A program made the translations under genes and the position numbers. A stretch of DNA of 64,000 nucleotides, taken from the NCBI RefSeq assembly GCF_003324525.1, contig NZ_QGDC01000010.1, positions 62,001 through 126,000 of the forward strand, in the 5' to 3' direction. Below the pieces are notes generated by a model. The model saw nothing but the letters and a program-made list of their open reading frames with translations. It did no database searches and had not been told where the DNA came from. Position 1 is the stretch's first letter, and each line of letters starts with the position of its first letter. The DNA comes from Mucilaginibacter hurinus (GTDB lineage: Bacteria > Bacteroidota > Bacteroidia > Sphingobacteriales > Sphingobacteriaceae). This document shows positions 17,894-26,958 of the stretch, in pieces.

Positions 17894-20800
17894 TTCGATC
17901 TTGTGTTGTTTGTTACTATTATTCTCTTCTTATGATCTCCAATATTACCGTTCAGGTTAGCGCCTTGAAGGATAAGGGTATAAGAAGCTTTTTTACTTTT
18001 GGTGTAAAAGGACACCATGGCCTTGCCTTCCGCATCTGTAAAAATATCTGGCTGCCAATGCACAGTTGAGCGCAGGTTGAAGAGTGAATTAGCTATTGAG
18101 GCATATTTCGGCCTGTAGAATTGTTTGGGCCAGTTAACAGGTAACGGACGGTAGGTACTAACACCACTCGTACGGTGATGCGCTAATCCCGCGCCTGACC
18201 ATGTAGTGATTTCGACATATACCAGAGGCCCATAACGCGGCGGTGTACAGTAAATGCAATTATTAAGGTTGCCTCTGATAGATGAACCCGACGACAGATG
18301 CTCATAACTTGGCGTAATCATCGCATCAGGTTCATAAGCCATTTTATATTTGCTGGTGTAGCTATCACTATAAAGCACTTCAATACCTTTTATATCAGCA
18401 GAATTGTAAGGTGAAAGGGCAGACTGAACAAAAGCAAAATGCTCAAAATCCCTAAACCTATTCCGTTCTAAAGGCTCAAACCTCAGATCAAGTTCCTCCC
18501 CGTCAAAAACAAACTTAACCTGGTTTTGATATATACTGTAATATTTAACAGATGGATCTTTTCTGGGATCGGTGGGTAACACCCTTGATCCAAAGCCTTT
18601 TATTCTTTTGCTAAGTAATTCAATGAGGCTAATTTTTCCTGATTTTATGATGTCTTCCTCATCAAGTACCTGATCGGCATTACCCGGGCCGTTTAAATTT
18701 TTTGAATTTCTTACTATCTTTTTTGCCTTGATAACCACCTCTTTTAATGCTGTTGCTCCCGGTGCCTGTATTATTCGTGCGTTTTTATCCCGGATTACAT
18801 TCAGCCTGTTGTGGTTACGCATAACTGTATCGCTGTTTATGTACCAAGGCATGACATCTGCGTAGGGAATTTTTTTTAAACTGGGAGGTGTAAATTCATT
18901 CATTTCAATAACCGATTCAAATAATTTACCTCTTTTATCTTTAACCTTTACCAGGTAAGCGGGCGTATCCAGCTTAGGTAAACCGTTGAAACTAAACTGG
19001 CCTTGATTGTTTGTAAGCGTATCACGAAAAAAAATCGGCATTTTAGGTGTAAAAACGCTTACCTGTAATCCGGGCTGGGGCTTGTTAAGTCTTTTAACTA
19101 TCCCGCTCACTTCTATTTCCTTTTCGGCCCTGTACTTTGGCGGGTTAGTTGGGGCAAATACATCTTTCCAGTCATACCCTACCCAGCCTTGTGTTAGCAT
19201 AAGATTGTCCAGCTGCAATGCTGTTTCAGCATTCGGGTTAGTGAAGTAATAGCCCGGCTCTTCTATATCCCCTTTTAATTCACTTTGCAAAAGCATGTAG
19301 CTGCTGATGTCAGGCACATTGGTGCTATCCGCCTTCACCTGGCTGTCGTCCGTTACTGCTAATGAAAAGCTGCCCTGCACCGGGTTGTTATAATGGTCGG
19401 TTACTTTTATTGCCAAACTTACACTGTCGTTAGGCTGGTAATGCTGCTTGTCGGTATCTATGCTGATCTGCAGCCGGTCGTGGTGATCAATAAATACTAT
19501 CCGCTCTGCAACAGCCTGGTTGGTGTTGCCAAACAATGTAAACCTGGCTACGCCTGTGGGGAATTTACTTTTTGCTATCCTGCCATTTATCATATGTGTT
19601 CCCGGCTTAAAGCTTACTGTCGAAGCATAATAAACTTTACCACCACTTTGGCCAATGAGTGAATAACTGCCCAATACAACCGGGGTGGCTTGCACTGATA
19701 AGATGACACTGTCCCGCCCCGGCACATTATTTACTGTCAATACCATGCCTGATGGTTTAACAGGGGGTAGCGGGTAGCTTTTGATTTGGCCTTTTGGCAG
19801 CTTTACCCTGGCCATATATGATTCATTTTCGGCAGGGGTTAACACAAAATAACCCATCCCCTTATAGCCATTTTTAAAAGCGGCCACCTCGTTGCCTTTG
19901 CTATCGGTTATTACGCCGCTTACATTTATTCCCCTGCCGTCTTCCCCGATGGCCTTAAAGCCTACTTTCGAGGTGAGGCCGGCTACAAGGCTGCCCCCTT
20001 CGGGCATAAACTGTACGTCGGCATTTTCATCACGGTTTAGGTTAAGCGGAAACACGATTCGCTTTCCACTTTTGTCTTCGGCTACCAGCTTCAGCCGGCC
20101 GGCTTTTGCCGGTACATCAAAGTTAAAACGGAGCTTGCCTTCTATATCCGTCTGCATTTTCTCGCGAAGCCGCGTTTTGTTGCCGTCCCTTAGTTTTAGC
20201 TCCAGGTCCTGCAGGCGCACCGGGCCGCCATCCTGCCCCAGCAATTGCAGCGCTACTTCTGTGTTCTCTTTACCATTCCTGATATCTGTTTTGCTCCCCG
20301 CCTTTACCAGCCAGCTGCCTGCATCAGTTTTACTTATGTATAACTGGCGGGTAAAAAAGCTTTCCTCTCCCTGGTTCTGCATCCAGTTGGTATAGGCGCG
20401 GAGTGTGTAACTGCCCTCCGGCACCCCGACACTGTCGAGCGCTATCTGACCCCAGCTTATGCCCATCAACACCGGCATGCTTTGCCGCAGAACTACCCTC
20501 CCTGTATCATTTACCAGCTCGGCGTATAGTAAACCGCTTTGTTCTGACCCGCCCAGGCTGCCGTTCAGCACGTACGACTTCAGCCAGATCGTGTCTGTAT
20601 TGGTATAATAGGGTTTGTCTATATGTAGATATACCTTCTCTGATGGCATACGTACAGCAAAACTGTCAATCGCGGTTATCAACTTCATGGCTGGCGAACC
20701 GACTGAGTTCTGAAAAGCTATGGTTCCCGAGTGCGTTGGTTGTTCATGATCCATCTTATAATCAACCGGAACCATTTCTGCTACGTTTTCCCACGACCAG

Positions 20801-22095
20801 TAACCGTTAAATAAAAACCCCTTACTTGCAAAGGAACCGTTCCTGTCTATCAGCACACTATCTTGCAGGGGCTTAAGCATAGATGACTGACCAAAAGCGG
20901 CCTTTGGATCATAAGTACCTGAGTCCTCCCTTCCGAACAAAACATATAACTTTGCCTTAGGCTTAACATATACAAAATCATTATTCACACGACTGATATC
21001 CCACAGTGAGTAAATGTCAGATATGGATGCTCGCTTTTCCTTGTCACGGTCTTTTGATTCATACACTGCATACCCCTCTTCCTTTAAAGTATTATTAAAT
21101 ACCGACCTGAAAAAATGTCTGACAGAACCATTAAAAGCCACGTCACGGTTTTGCTTCCACTTCGCTATTTGCTTCCCGGTACCAATAAGTTCTTCAAAGT
21201 ATGGCGAACCGTTGTAATATAAAAGCTCCGTATTGTAGTTAAACTCAAATTTATTAAGCAAATATTTTAGTCTGTAACCAAGTCCTCTGTTCTCTATAAG
21301 TAAGAAGTCATCGGCAGACGCATGCAGTGTATTATCGCTCTTTTGATACCTGAAGTTTAACACATCGGGATTTAAAATACTGCATTTCGATGCATTGGCT
21401 GATTGCCCAATAAAATACTTTGTAAAGGTCTCTAGATATTTTTGGCGGTTTACCTGTGAAACTATCACCACCTCGTCCAGCAAAGTAGCGCTGACCCTAA
21501 GAGTTATGTTAACCAGGACGGACTTTTGATTAACGTTAACAGTTTGCCTGAAATTTTCATACCCTATCATTTTGGCTGCAAGCTCATAATTACCTGATGT
21601 TAAACCATCCAGCCTGTATACGCCGTTGGCATCGGCCGCGGTGATATATTTAGATCCGCTGACGAACACGATGGTACCCGGCATTTTTTCACCATTCTCG
21701 CCTTTAACTACCCCTGAAATAGAGAATGTGCCCCGCCGATGTGTGGTATTTACTTTTACCGCATCACCCCGGAATATGCTGTAATAATTTTCAGAAATCT
21801 TTTTGTAACTCAGATTTTGGGGCGACAGTACTTGGTCCAACAACTGCTCAAGTGGTTGTTTTCGATCAAATTCTGCCGACGCATATTTGTCGTTAATATA
21901 TTGTTGAACAAAGAGAAGAGAGACTTTATAAAGCTTTTTAATACTATCTAAGGCAGCGTGTAAAGGAATACTATCAGTTTTTGATACGGGGTCTTGCCGT
22001 AAGTCCGGTGGTATGTTTTGAGCCTTTAAATTCAGGCTAAGCGAAACCACAAGTACCAGGGCAAATAAAATCAAGCCTTTGTAGAAATGCTTCAT
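17890..22095 (-). CDS. STN / carboxypeptidase-regulatory / MG2-like fusion surface protein (longer paralogue)
   Basis: 1401 residues. Signal peptide at 1-25 (ending NLKAQ). Residues about 45-110 resemble an STN domain (PLHAALDSIKKLYKVSLLF, then LEQLLDQVL), and 122-210 a CarboxypepD-regulatory domain (ISGVVKGENGEKMPG, DANGVYRLDGL, LLDEVVIVSQ). Residues 220-460 look like the companion domain of stand-alone Bacteroidota proteins (NGSVRHFFRSVFNN). At about 476 (IDSFAVRMPSEK) the protein switches to the MG2-type part found in the shorter paralogue, up to about 996, then a divergent C-terminus with a plug-like segment. It follows fecR by 4 bp. An STN domain next to FecR suggests signal transfer to the anti-sigma factor, but no TonB-dependent barrel is present. 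The fusion boundary coincides with the repeat boundary. Confidence 0.78.
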   Translation of the reverse strand: MKHFYKGLILFALVLVVSLSLNLKAQNIPPDLRQDPVSKTDSIPLHAALDSIKKLYKVSLLFVQQYINDKYASAEFDRKQPLEQLLDQVLSPQNLSYKKISENYYSIFRGDAVKVNTTHRRGTFSISGVVKGENGEKMPGTIVFVSGSKYITAADANGVYRLDGLTSGNYELAAKMIGYENFRQTVNVNQKSVLVNITLRVSATLLDEVVIVSQVNRQKYLETFTKYFIGQSANASKCSILNPDVLNFRYQKSDNTLHASADDFLLIENRGLGYRLKYLLNKFEFNYNTELLYYNGSPYFEELIGTGKQIAKWKQNRDVAFNGSVRHFFRSVFNNTLKEEGYAVYESKDRDKEKRASISDIYSLWDISRVNNDFVYVKPKAKLYVLFGREDSGTYDPKAAFGQSSMLKPLQDSVLIDRNGSFASKGFLFNGYWSWENVAEMVPVDYKMDHEQPTHSGTIAFQNSVGSPAMKLITAIDSFAVRMPSEKVYLHIDKPYYTNTDTIWLKSYVLNGSLGGSEQSGLLYAELVNDTGRVVLRQSMPVLMGISWGQIALDSVGVPEGSYTLRAYTNWMQNQGEESFFTRQLYISKTDAGSWLVKAGSKTDIRNGKENTEVALQLLGQDGGPVRLQDLELKLRDGNKTRLREKMQTDIEGKLRFNFDVPAKAGRLKLVAEDKSGKRIVFPLNLNRDENADVQFMPEGGSLVAGLTSKVGFKAIGEDGRGINVSGVITDSKGNEVAAFKNGYKGMGYFVLTPAENESYMARVKLPKGQIKSYPLPPVKPSGMVLTVNNVPGRDSVILSVQATPVVLGSYSLIGQSGGKVYYASTVSFKPGTHMINGRIAKSKFPTGVARFTLFGNTNQAVAERIVFIDHHDRLQISIDTDKQHYQPNDSVSLAIKVTDHYNNPVQGSFSLAVTDDSQVKADSTNVPDISSYMLLQSELKGDIEEPGYYFTNPNAETALQLDNLMLTQGWVGYDWKDVFAPTNPPKYRAEKEIEVSGIVKRLNKPQPGLQVSVFTPKMPIFFRDTLTNNQGQFSFNGLPKLDTPAYLVKVKDKRGKLFESVIEMNEFTPPSLKKIPYADVMPWYINSDTVMRNHNRLNVIRDKNARIIQAPGATALKEVVIKAKKIVRNSKNLNGPGNADQVLDEEDIIKSGKISLIELLSKRIKGFGSRVLPTDPRKDPSVKYYSIYQNQVKFVFDGEELDLRFEPLERNRFRDFEHFAFVQSALSPYNSADIKGIEVLYSDSYTSKYKMAYEPDAMITPSYEHLSSGSSIRGNLNNCIYCTPPRYGPLVYVEITTWSGAGLAHHRTSGVSTYRPLPVNWPKQFYRPKYASIANSLFNLRSTVHWQPDIFTDAEGKAMVSFYTKSKKASYTLILQGANLNGNIGDHKKRIIVTNNTRSK
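19107..20670. repeat. Direct repeat copy 2 (1564 bp)
   Basis: Second copy of the segment at 16237-17800, lying in the longer paralogue. It encodes residues about 476-996 there. Amino-acid changes are sparse (for example SKVGF for SKIGF, DHYNNP for DQYNNP, YDWKDVF for YSWQDVF). Confidence 0.95.
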
Positions 22096-22099
22096 TAGA

Positions 22100-23116
22100 T
22101 TATAAAGCTTTGATTGTTATCTTATTTCCATCCTTTACCACGTTAACATTTAATGCCTGGCGCAGTGCTTCTATCAACAGGGCCAAATTATTTGAAGGCA
22201 GTTCACCTGTTATTCTTTCATTATTAAGAGCTCCGCCTTCAATCTTTACATCTATGCCATAGATGTCTTTCACTTTTTGTGCAAGCTCTGTAAGTGGCGT
22301 ATTTGTAAGTACTATCTTATTTTGCAGCCATGCAACGGCTACCGCTGTTTGGTCATTACCCTTTTTATATTCTCCTGTATTAGATCCATATTCAACCGAC
22401 TCCCCGGGTACCATACGGAGTTTACCAGGCACCTTGTCCAATTTTAATTGTATACTACCTTCTATCAGGGCTACCTTAATATCGTTGCGGCGGTGCAAAA
22501 CAGTAAAGCTCGTTCCAAGCACTTCAACATCCGAGTTGCTTGTATGTACAACAAAGCGTTCATGACTTTTTACCTTGTTGATATCATTGTTCAGGTGCTT
22601 TATATCAAAATAGGCCTCGCCCTCTATCCAAACCTCGCGCACACTGGTTGTGCTAAACTGCCGCGGGTAGGTCAACTTTGAGTTGGCATTTAATATAACC
22701 TTTGATCCGTCGGGTAAAATAATCGTCTGTTTGTGCGCATAACCAGATCGAACGGTTACATCCTTGTAAAAAAAATACCACCCGGCTGATATAGCGACAG
22801 ATAGCATAAAGATAAGCAGGCAAGCGGCAGCCGCATAACGTAATGCAGGTATCGCCGCTAACCGTCTTTGTGGTTTAGGTAACAAATCGTTAATATTTTC
22901 CCATAGTAAATCCCTTTCAGTTGTTGAAAAATGCTGTTTTTGAGATAGCCGCAGCACCAGTTCGCGGGCTTCATTAATGGCGTCTGCCGTCAGGGGATGA
23001 TTTATAAGATATTCATGCCAATATTGGTTTGACTCTTCATTCGGGTGTTTAACCCAACTTATAAAGCGTTCGTCAGCTGCAAAATCTTCACACTGGCAGT
23101 TACGGTGATCTTTCAT
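22100..23116 (-). CDS. FecR-family anti-sigma factor
   Basis: 338 residues. A cytoplasmic N-terminal part (1-84) is followed by one transmembrane helix (about 86-112, ALRYAAAACLLIFMLSVAI). The periplasmic FecR domain contains KQTIILPDGSKVILNANS, YPRQF and EVWIEGEAYFD, and the end is a DUF4974-type domain (ITGELPSNNLALLIEALRQ). It holds the sigma factor encoded just upstream until a periplasmic signal arrives. Gap to the sigma gene is 94 bp and to the STN-fusion gene 4 bp, which marks that fusion protein as the likely signal partner or main target. Confidence 0.93.
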   Translation of the reverse strand: MKDHRNCQCEDFAADERFISWVKHPNEESNQYWHEYLINHPLTADAINEARELVLRLSQKQHFSTTERDLLWENINDLLPKPQRRLAAIPALRYAAAACLLIFMLSVAISAGWYFFYKDVTVRSGYAHKQTIILPDGSKVILNANSKLTYPRQFSTTSVREVWIEGEAYFDIKHLNNDINKVKSHERFVVHTSNSDVEVLGTSFTVLHRRNDIKVALIEGSIQLKLDKVPGKLRMVPGESVEYGSNTGEYKKGNDQTAVAVAWLQNKIVLTNTPLTELAQKVKDIYGIDVKIEGGALNNERITGELPSNNLALLIEALRQALNVNVVKDGNKITIKAL

Positions 23117-23210
23117 AAAGGCTATAAAGCTATTTTACACATAGAGCAGTGTAAATAACTTTTGTAACCTTTTTTTTGCTATTTTTTTTAAATTTTTTGC
23201 AGATACAGGT

Positions 23211-23792
23211 TCAGGAAACCAGCAAATATGCCAGCGCCGGCACCAATATTTGTTTGCGAAGCGCCTGCAGCGCTTTATATAAAAGGTTACGGGCACCCTG
23301 GTAATTAAGGCCCGTAATTTCGGCTATTTGGTTGTAATCCAACTCCTGGATAAAACGCAGGTGAATTACTTCCTGCTGCCGTTTAGTAAGCGCGCCCAGG
23401 TTTTTATAAAGCCAATTATTACGACTTTTTTCCTCTTCTTCTGTTATGCTGCTATTCAGTACATCAGCTTCGGCATTATTCTGCTCCCCATTAAATAACA
23501 GGTGCATGCCCAACCGTCTCTTCTCTGCAGTTAAACGGCTTATAACGATGTTGCGTAGTGAAACAATAAGGTAAGCCTTTGTTGAAACAGGGGTTGTAAG
23601 ATTTTTACGCTGGGCCCATAAATTTAAAAAAAGCTCCTGCACGCAGTCTTTCGCCATATCCTTATCGCGGCTTAGCGCAAAGGCATAGTTTAAAAGATCG
23701 TCATCAAAACGCCGGTAAATAGCGGCAAGCGCCTCACTATTTCCTTTTTTAAGGCTTTCCCAACTTTGGCGGTTATCATTTATCTCGGCCAT
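23211..23792 (-). CDS. ECF RNA polymerase sigma factor (FecI-like)
   Basis: 193 residues. Region 2 is visible as LLNYAFALSRDKDMAKDCVQELFLNLW and region 4 as LTKRQQEVIHLRFIQELDYNQIAEITG with a helix-turn-helix. It is paired with the FecR gene downstream. Only 23 bp separate it from the beta-propeller lipoprotein gene upstream, so it may be read from that gene's promoter as well as its own. Target promoters cannot be deduced from this window. Confidence 0.94.
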   Translation of the reverse strand: MAEINDNRQSWESLKKGNSEALAAIYRRFDDDLLNYAFALSRDKDMAKDCVQELFLNLWAQRKNLTTPVSTKAYLIVSLRNIVISRLTAEKRRLGMHLLFNGEQNNAEADVLNSSITEEEEKSRNNWLYKNLGALTKRQQEVIHLRFIQELDYNQIAEITGLNYQGARNLLYKALQALRKQILVPALAYLLVS

Positions 23793-23815
23793 TTAACTTC
23801 TACCGGCGTATATAA

Positions 23816-24946
23816 TTATTCAGGCAAAGTAACTCTGATAAATTTAGGCACGCATATATCCACGTTTTGATACGATTTAAATATATCTCCCCCTAAGGAG
23901 TACCCTATAAGTAAACGGTTATCATTACCCGTAAACTGCGGGTGGCCAAATGCCAGGTAGGTGTGGATGTCTCCGGGTGTGGTATATAATTTTACTTCAT
24001 CGGTGTACGGTCCCTCGGGCTTATCAGCCCTGAACATCAGGATGTCTTTTGAGTAAAAGTTGCGCTGGGTAATAAGATAATACCGGCTATTTCTTTTTAT
24101 TACAGTTGGTAAAGTAACGTGTTTAGCAATGTTTAGTGGCACGGCTTTATCCATGTCCTTTATCCAATTGGTTCCGCCGGCAAAGAATTCCCAAGGTTGT
24201 TCGGCACGACCAAATCGGGCGCGGGCCATATAAAGTTTAGTACTCCAGCCATCGCTCCAACTGCCGAAAATATAGTTGTAACCACCATCAGCAAACGCCC
24301 TGTCGCCATAGCTTATTTTATTGCGGTAAGGTATATTTATCAATTTTATAAATTTAAGGTCGGGCAATGAAATTACCGCGGCCCTGTCGGCATGGTGTAT
24401 TAGTTCCTCTTTACCGTTAATTTTTGTTTTATAAAGCTCCATTAGGGTGATGTACAGCCGTTTGCCATCAACAAACCCGTGCCTTGTCCAGTAAAAATGA
24501 TTTGGCGCCGCGGGTATAAGTAAAGCCTTAGGTTTTGTTTCGGTACCGCCATAGCGAGAAGTGAAGTTGCTTCCTTCCTGTATCATTACCGCGTTATTAA
24601 TAAATGCCAGTTTACTGTTTTGTATACGTTTCCGGTCGGGGGTTACATCACCCACATATGAATCGCCAAACAGCCATACAGTACGTCCGTCTGGCAGCAA
24701 AATGGATTGCGCACCGTCGCCGCTGTTCCAGCCGCTCGAACGGGTAAAATATCCCTGAAAAGTTAAATCAGGTTGCGGATCGGGATTGTAGTTTTTTAGA
24801 TCGGGTTTGGGCGGGTTCACATTCGCTGCCGATACTGGTTCATTCGGTAGACTAGCATCTACAGGCTCAATACCGGCTTTTTTACAAGCACTGGCAAAAA
24901 TTGTTAAACCAATAAAAAAGCAGGCTGCGCGGATTATACTTCTCAT
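23816..24946 (-). CDS. Beta-propeller lipoprotein, DUF5005/glycosidase-like
   Basis: 376 residues with a lipoprotein signal (MRSIIRAACFFIGL, lipobox IFASAC). The rest is a repeated beta-sheet pattern with WLFGDSYVGD, TRHGFVDGKRLYI, FGSWSDGWSTKLYMARA and FGHPQF, typical of five-bladed propellers related to DUF4185/DUF5005 and GH43-like proteins. No certain catalytic triad is visible. It lies 23 bp upstream of the ECF sigma gene on the same strand, an unusual position that suggests co-transcription. A substrate such as a glycan is likely by fold but not shown. Confidence 0.62.
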   Translation of the reverse strand: MRSIIRAACFFIGLTIFASACKKAGIEPVDASLPNEPVSAANVNPPKPDLKNYNPDPQPDLTFQGYFTRSSGWNSGDGAQSILLPDGRTVWLFGDSYVGDVTPDRKRIQNSKLAFINNAVMIQEGSNFTSRYGGTETKPKALLIPAAPNHFYWTRHGFVDGKRLYITLMELYKTKINGKEELIHHADRAAVISLPDLKFIKLINIPYRNKISYGDRAFADGGYNYIFGSWSDGWSTKLYMARARFGRAEQPWEFFAGGTNWIKDMDKAVPLNIAKHVTLPTVIKRNSRYYLITQRNFYSKDILMFRADKPEGPYTDEVKLYTTPGDIHTYLAFGHPQFTGNDNRLLIGYSLGGDIFKSYQNVDICVPKFIRVTLPE

Positions 24947-25021
24947 TATATGATTTGGTTTAAAAGAAGGGGCAATTTAATAAAACATGCATCAATACAC
25001 GAAAAAATGAATGTATCAATA

Positions 25022-25033
25022 ACGTTATAACGT
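25022..25033. promoter_or_regulatory. Palindrome in a divergent promoter region
   Basis: A perfect 12-bp palindrome (acgttataacgt) in the 259-bp space between the beta-propeller gene and the carbonic anhydrase gene. It may be an operator; nothing identifies the protein. Confidence 0.3.
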
Positions 25034-25170
25034 ACACCATTACAGTTTCAACTAGCACCAGGGATAAACAGTGATAGTATATCGCCGCCCCCAATTCTTA
25101 TAGTACCTCAGCGCTTATCATCATAGCACTCCTTGTACAAAATGTATGGACATTTAACCGGAGAAAAATG

Positions 25171-25178
25171 TAAATTTG
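25171..25178 (+). promoter_or_regulatory. Candidate -7 box for carbonic anhydrase
   Basis: TAAATTTG fits TAnnTTTG, 27 bp before the ATG. No clear TTTG box upstream. Confidence 0.4.
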
Positions 25179-25205
25179 GCCCCCGGATACTAAACCATAC
25201 ACAAT

Positions 25206-25961
25206 ATGAACATTTTATTTAGGTTGCTTTTAACCGCTTTTATTGCACTTACCATCGGCTCGTGCAAAAAAACCATTACCGTAACTAAAGAAGCCGCACA
25301 TTGGGAATATGAAAATCCTAACTGGCAGGATATAGGCTATAAACAATGCGGCGGTAACTCGCAGTCGCCTATCAATGTAGAGACAGCCAAGGTGCTTACC
25401 AGCGGCGGCCTGTCAGGTATTGAATTTGATTACGCGCCGTTTCCGCTCAAAATTGTAGATAACGGGCATACTATACAGGTAAATGCATCCAACCAGGAGT
25501 CATCAATACTTTATAACAACACAAAATACAACTTTGTACAGCTTCATTTTCATCATGCAAGCGAACATAAAATCAATAACTCGGCATCGCAGATGGAGTT
25601 ACATTGCGTACATCGCGACAACGCAGGCAACCTGCTGGTGTTAGCTTATATGATAGACGAAGGTGCCGAAAATGAATTGCTTGAACAGGCCTTGAGCCAC
25701 GTCCCTGATGAAGTGAACAAAGAAAGGGATTTTCCGAGTGTGCAGATAGACCTTGCTTCATTCCAGCCCGCCAACCAGGCGTACTATACCTATTTCGGTT
25801 CCTTAACAACGCCGCCTTGTTCGGCTTCGGTACAATTTATTATATTTAAAGAGCACATTCAAGCCAGCCGCGATCAAATTGAGGATTTTGCCTCACATCA
25901 CCACAATAATGCCCGCCCTGTACAACCGCTTAATAACCGGATAATCCTGGAAAAGTTATGA
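25206..25961 (+). CDS. Alpha-class carbonic anhydrase lipoprotein
   Basis: 251 residues with a lipobox (TIGSC, Cys20). Diagnostic segments are GGNSQSPINVET, then VQLHFHHASEH and MELHCVHRD, giving zinc ligands H114, H116 and H133, and TTPPCSASVQF near the end. It hydrates CO2 to bicarbonate at the cell envelope. The stop overlaps the start of the next gene by 4 bp (ATGA). The fused position before an outer-membrane barrel gene suggests co-expression; a functional link is not shown. Confidence 0.94.
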   Translation: MNILFRLLLTAFIALTIGSCKKTITVTKEAAHWEYENPNWQDIGYKQCGGNSQSPINVETAKVLTSGGLSGIEFDYAPFPLKIVDNGHTIQVNASNQESSILYNNTKYNFVQLHFHHASEHKINNSASQMELHCVHRDNAGNLLVLAYMIDEGAENELLEQALSHVPDEVNKERDFPSVQIDLASFQPANQAYYTYFGSLTTPPCSASVQFIIFKEHIQASRDQIEDFASHHHNNARPVQPLNNRIILEKL

Positions 25962-26671
25962 TAGGGAGATTATATTTCAACAGTGGATACCACACAAAAT
26001 GTATAACGGCTGTGGTAAGTATTTGCCTTTTTACCCTAACAGCAAATGCGCAATCCCGGGGATTTTCGGCATCTGTATCAGGCGGGTTTAGCAAGGCCAA
26101 AAGCAGTAACGGCGGCTCACTTTTTACCGAAGCTGATAAAGGATATTATGTGCAGGCATCGGGGATGTTCCCTTTAGGCAAAAGATGGGGAGGTGTTGTG
26201 AATATCCAGCACAACGTTCTGTCGGCAAACAGTAAGGGCATGGCAGAGAGATTGCTGCATACCGATCCTAATGCCGTAGCATTGACAGTGGAAACAGGTG
26301 CTTTTAATATCACCAACGCTGGTGCAGGTATTTATTACGACTGGAATTTTGGCAATTCTTTTTTTGTCAGGCTCTCACCGCTGATCGGTTACTCGCAGTT
26401 GCAAACGCCTGAAATCACTGTAATTGCAGATACCGAGCCACATACCACCTACACCTACAAGGCTGGCGGCAGCGGCGCATTTTATTATGCATTACACGTT
26501 CGCCCATCGCTGATGATTAATAAACGCTTTGCGGTGCTTATTGACGCAGGTTACCAGTATGCAGGGTATAAACTATCCGGTATAATGGGCAAACAAGTAT
26601 TGGATGACAAAGTTAACTATGGAACTTTTAATGCCGGGCTAGGATTCCAATACAGATTTGGCAGCAAATAG
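25958..26671 (+). CDS. Outer-membrane beta-barrel protein
   Basis: 237 residues. A signal peptide at 1-31 ends in LTANAQ. The mature part is a series of amphipathic strands with aromatic ends (GYYVQASGMFPLGKRW, VVNIQHNV, GAGIYYDWNFG, FFVRLSPLIGYSQL) and finishes FNAGLGFQYRFGSK, with the aromatic residue three from the end typical of barrels. It overlaps the carbonic anhydrase stop by 4 bp. Closest to PorT/OmpW-like eight-stranded barrels; function unknown. The short hydrophilic leader before the hydrophobic core leaves room for a start at a later codon. Confidence 0.75.
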   Translation: MIGRLYFNSGYHTKCITAVVSICLFTLTANAQSRGFSASVSGGFSKAKSSNGGSLFTEADKGYYVQASGMFPLGKRWGGVVNIQHNVLSANSKGMAERLLHTDPNAVALTVETGAFNITNAGAGIYYDWNFGNSFFVRLSPLIGYSQLQTPEITVIADTEPHTTYTYKAGGSGAFYYALHVRPSLMINKRFAVLIDAGYQYAGYKLSGIMGKQVLDDKVNYGTFNAGLGFQYRFGSK

Positions 26672-26766
26672 GCAGTATTAATAACAACAAAAAGCACCCT
26701 GACTAAAAATTAACTTTTTTATAAACAAGCATTTACCGCTGGCTGTAAAATTATTGCAAATTATTT

Positions 26767-26797
26767 TTTGAACAATTACACAAAGCTTCTATATTTG
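26767..26797 (+). promoter_or_regulatory. Promoter of tRNA-Val
   Basis: TTTG at 26767-26770, 19-bp spacer, TATATTTG at 26790-26797: a full match to the Bacteroidota consensus, 15 bp before the mature tRNA. Confidence 0.85.
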
Positions 26798-26812
26798 CAG
26801 ACCCAAAAGGAA

Positions 26813-26887
26813 GGGAGCATAGCTCAGCTGGTTCAGAGCATCTGCCTTACAAGCAGAGGGTCACAGGTTCGAATCCTGTTGCTCCCA
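26813..26887 (+). tRNA. tRNA-Val (anticodon TAC)
   Basis: 75-nt cloverleaf. The acceptor stem GGGAGCA pairs with TGCTCCC before discriminator A26887. The anticodon loop CTTACAA gives TAC between TCTGC and GCAGA, and the T arm contains GGTTCGAATCC. CCA is not encoded. The restriction-modification cassette starts about 400 bp downstream. Confidence 0.97.
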
Positions 26888-26893
26888 CGAAAT

Positions 26894-26926
26894 AAAGCCT
26901 TTAGATTAAATTCTAAGGGCTTTTTT
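26894..26926 (+). terminator. Terminator of tRNA-Val
   Basis: Arms 26894-26905 and 26912-26923 pair with one wobble, followed by T-rich sequence to 26926. Confidence 0.8.
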
Positions 26927-26958
26927 GTTGCTTTTAACTTTACCATTCTGTAAACGTG

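Noticed and set aside
16237..20670. Insertion sequence as cause of the long direct repeats
   Set aside because: The repeat is entirely coding for the surface proteins and carries no transposase or terminal inverted repeats.
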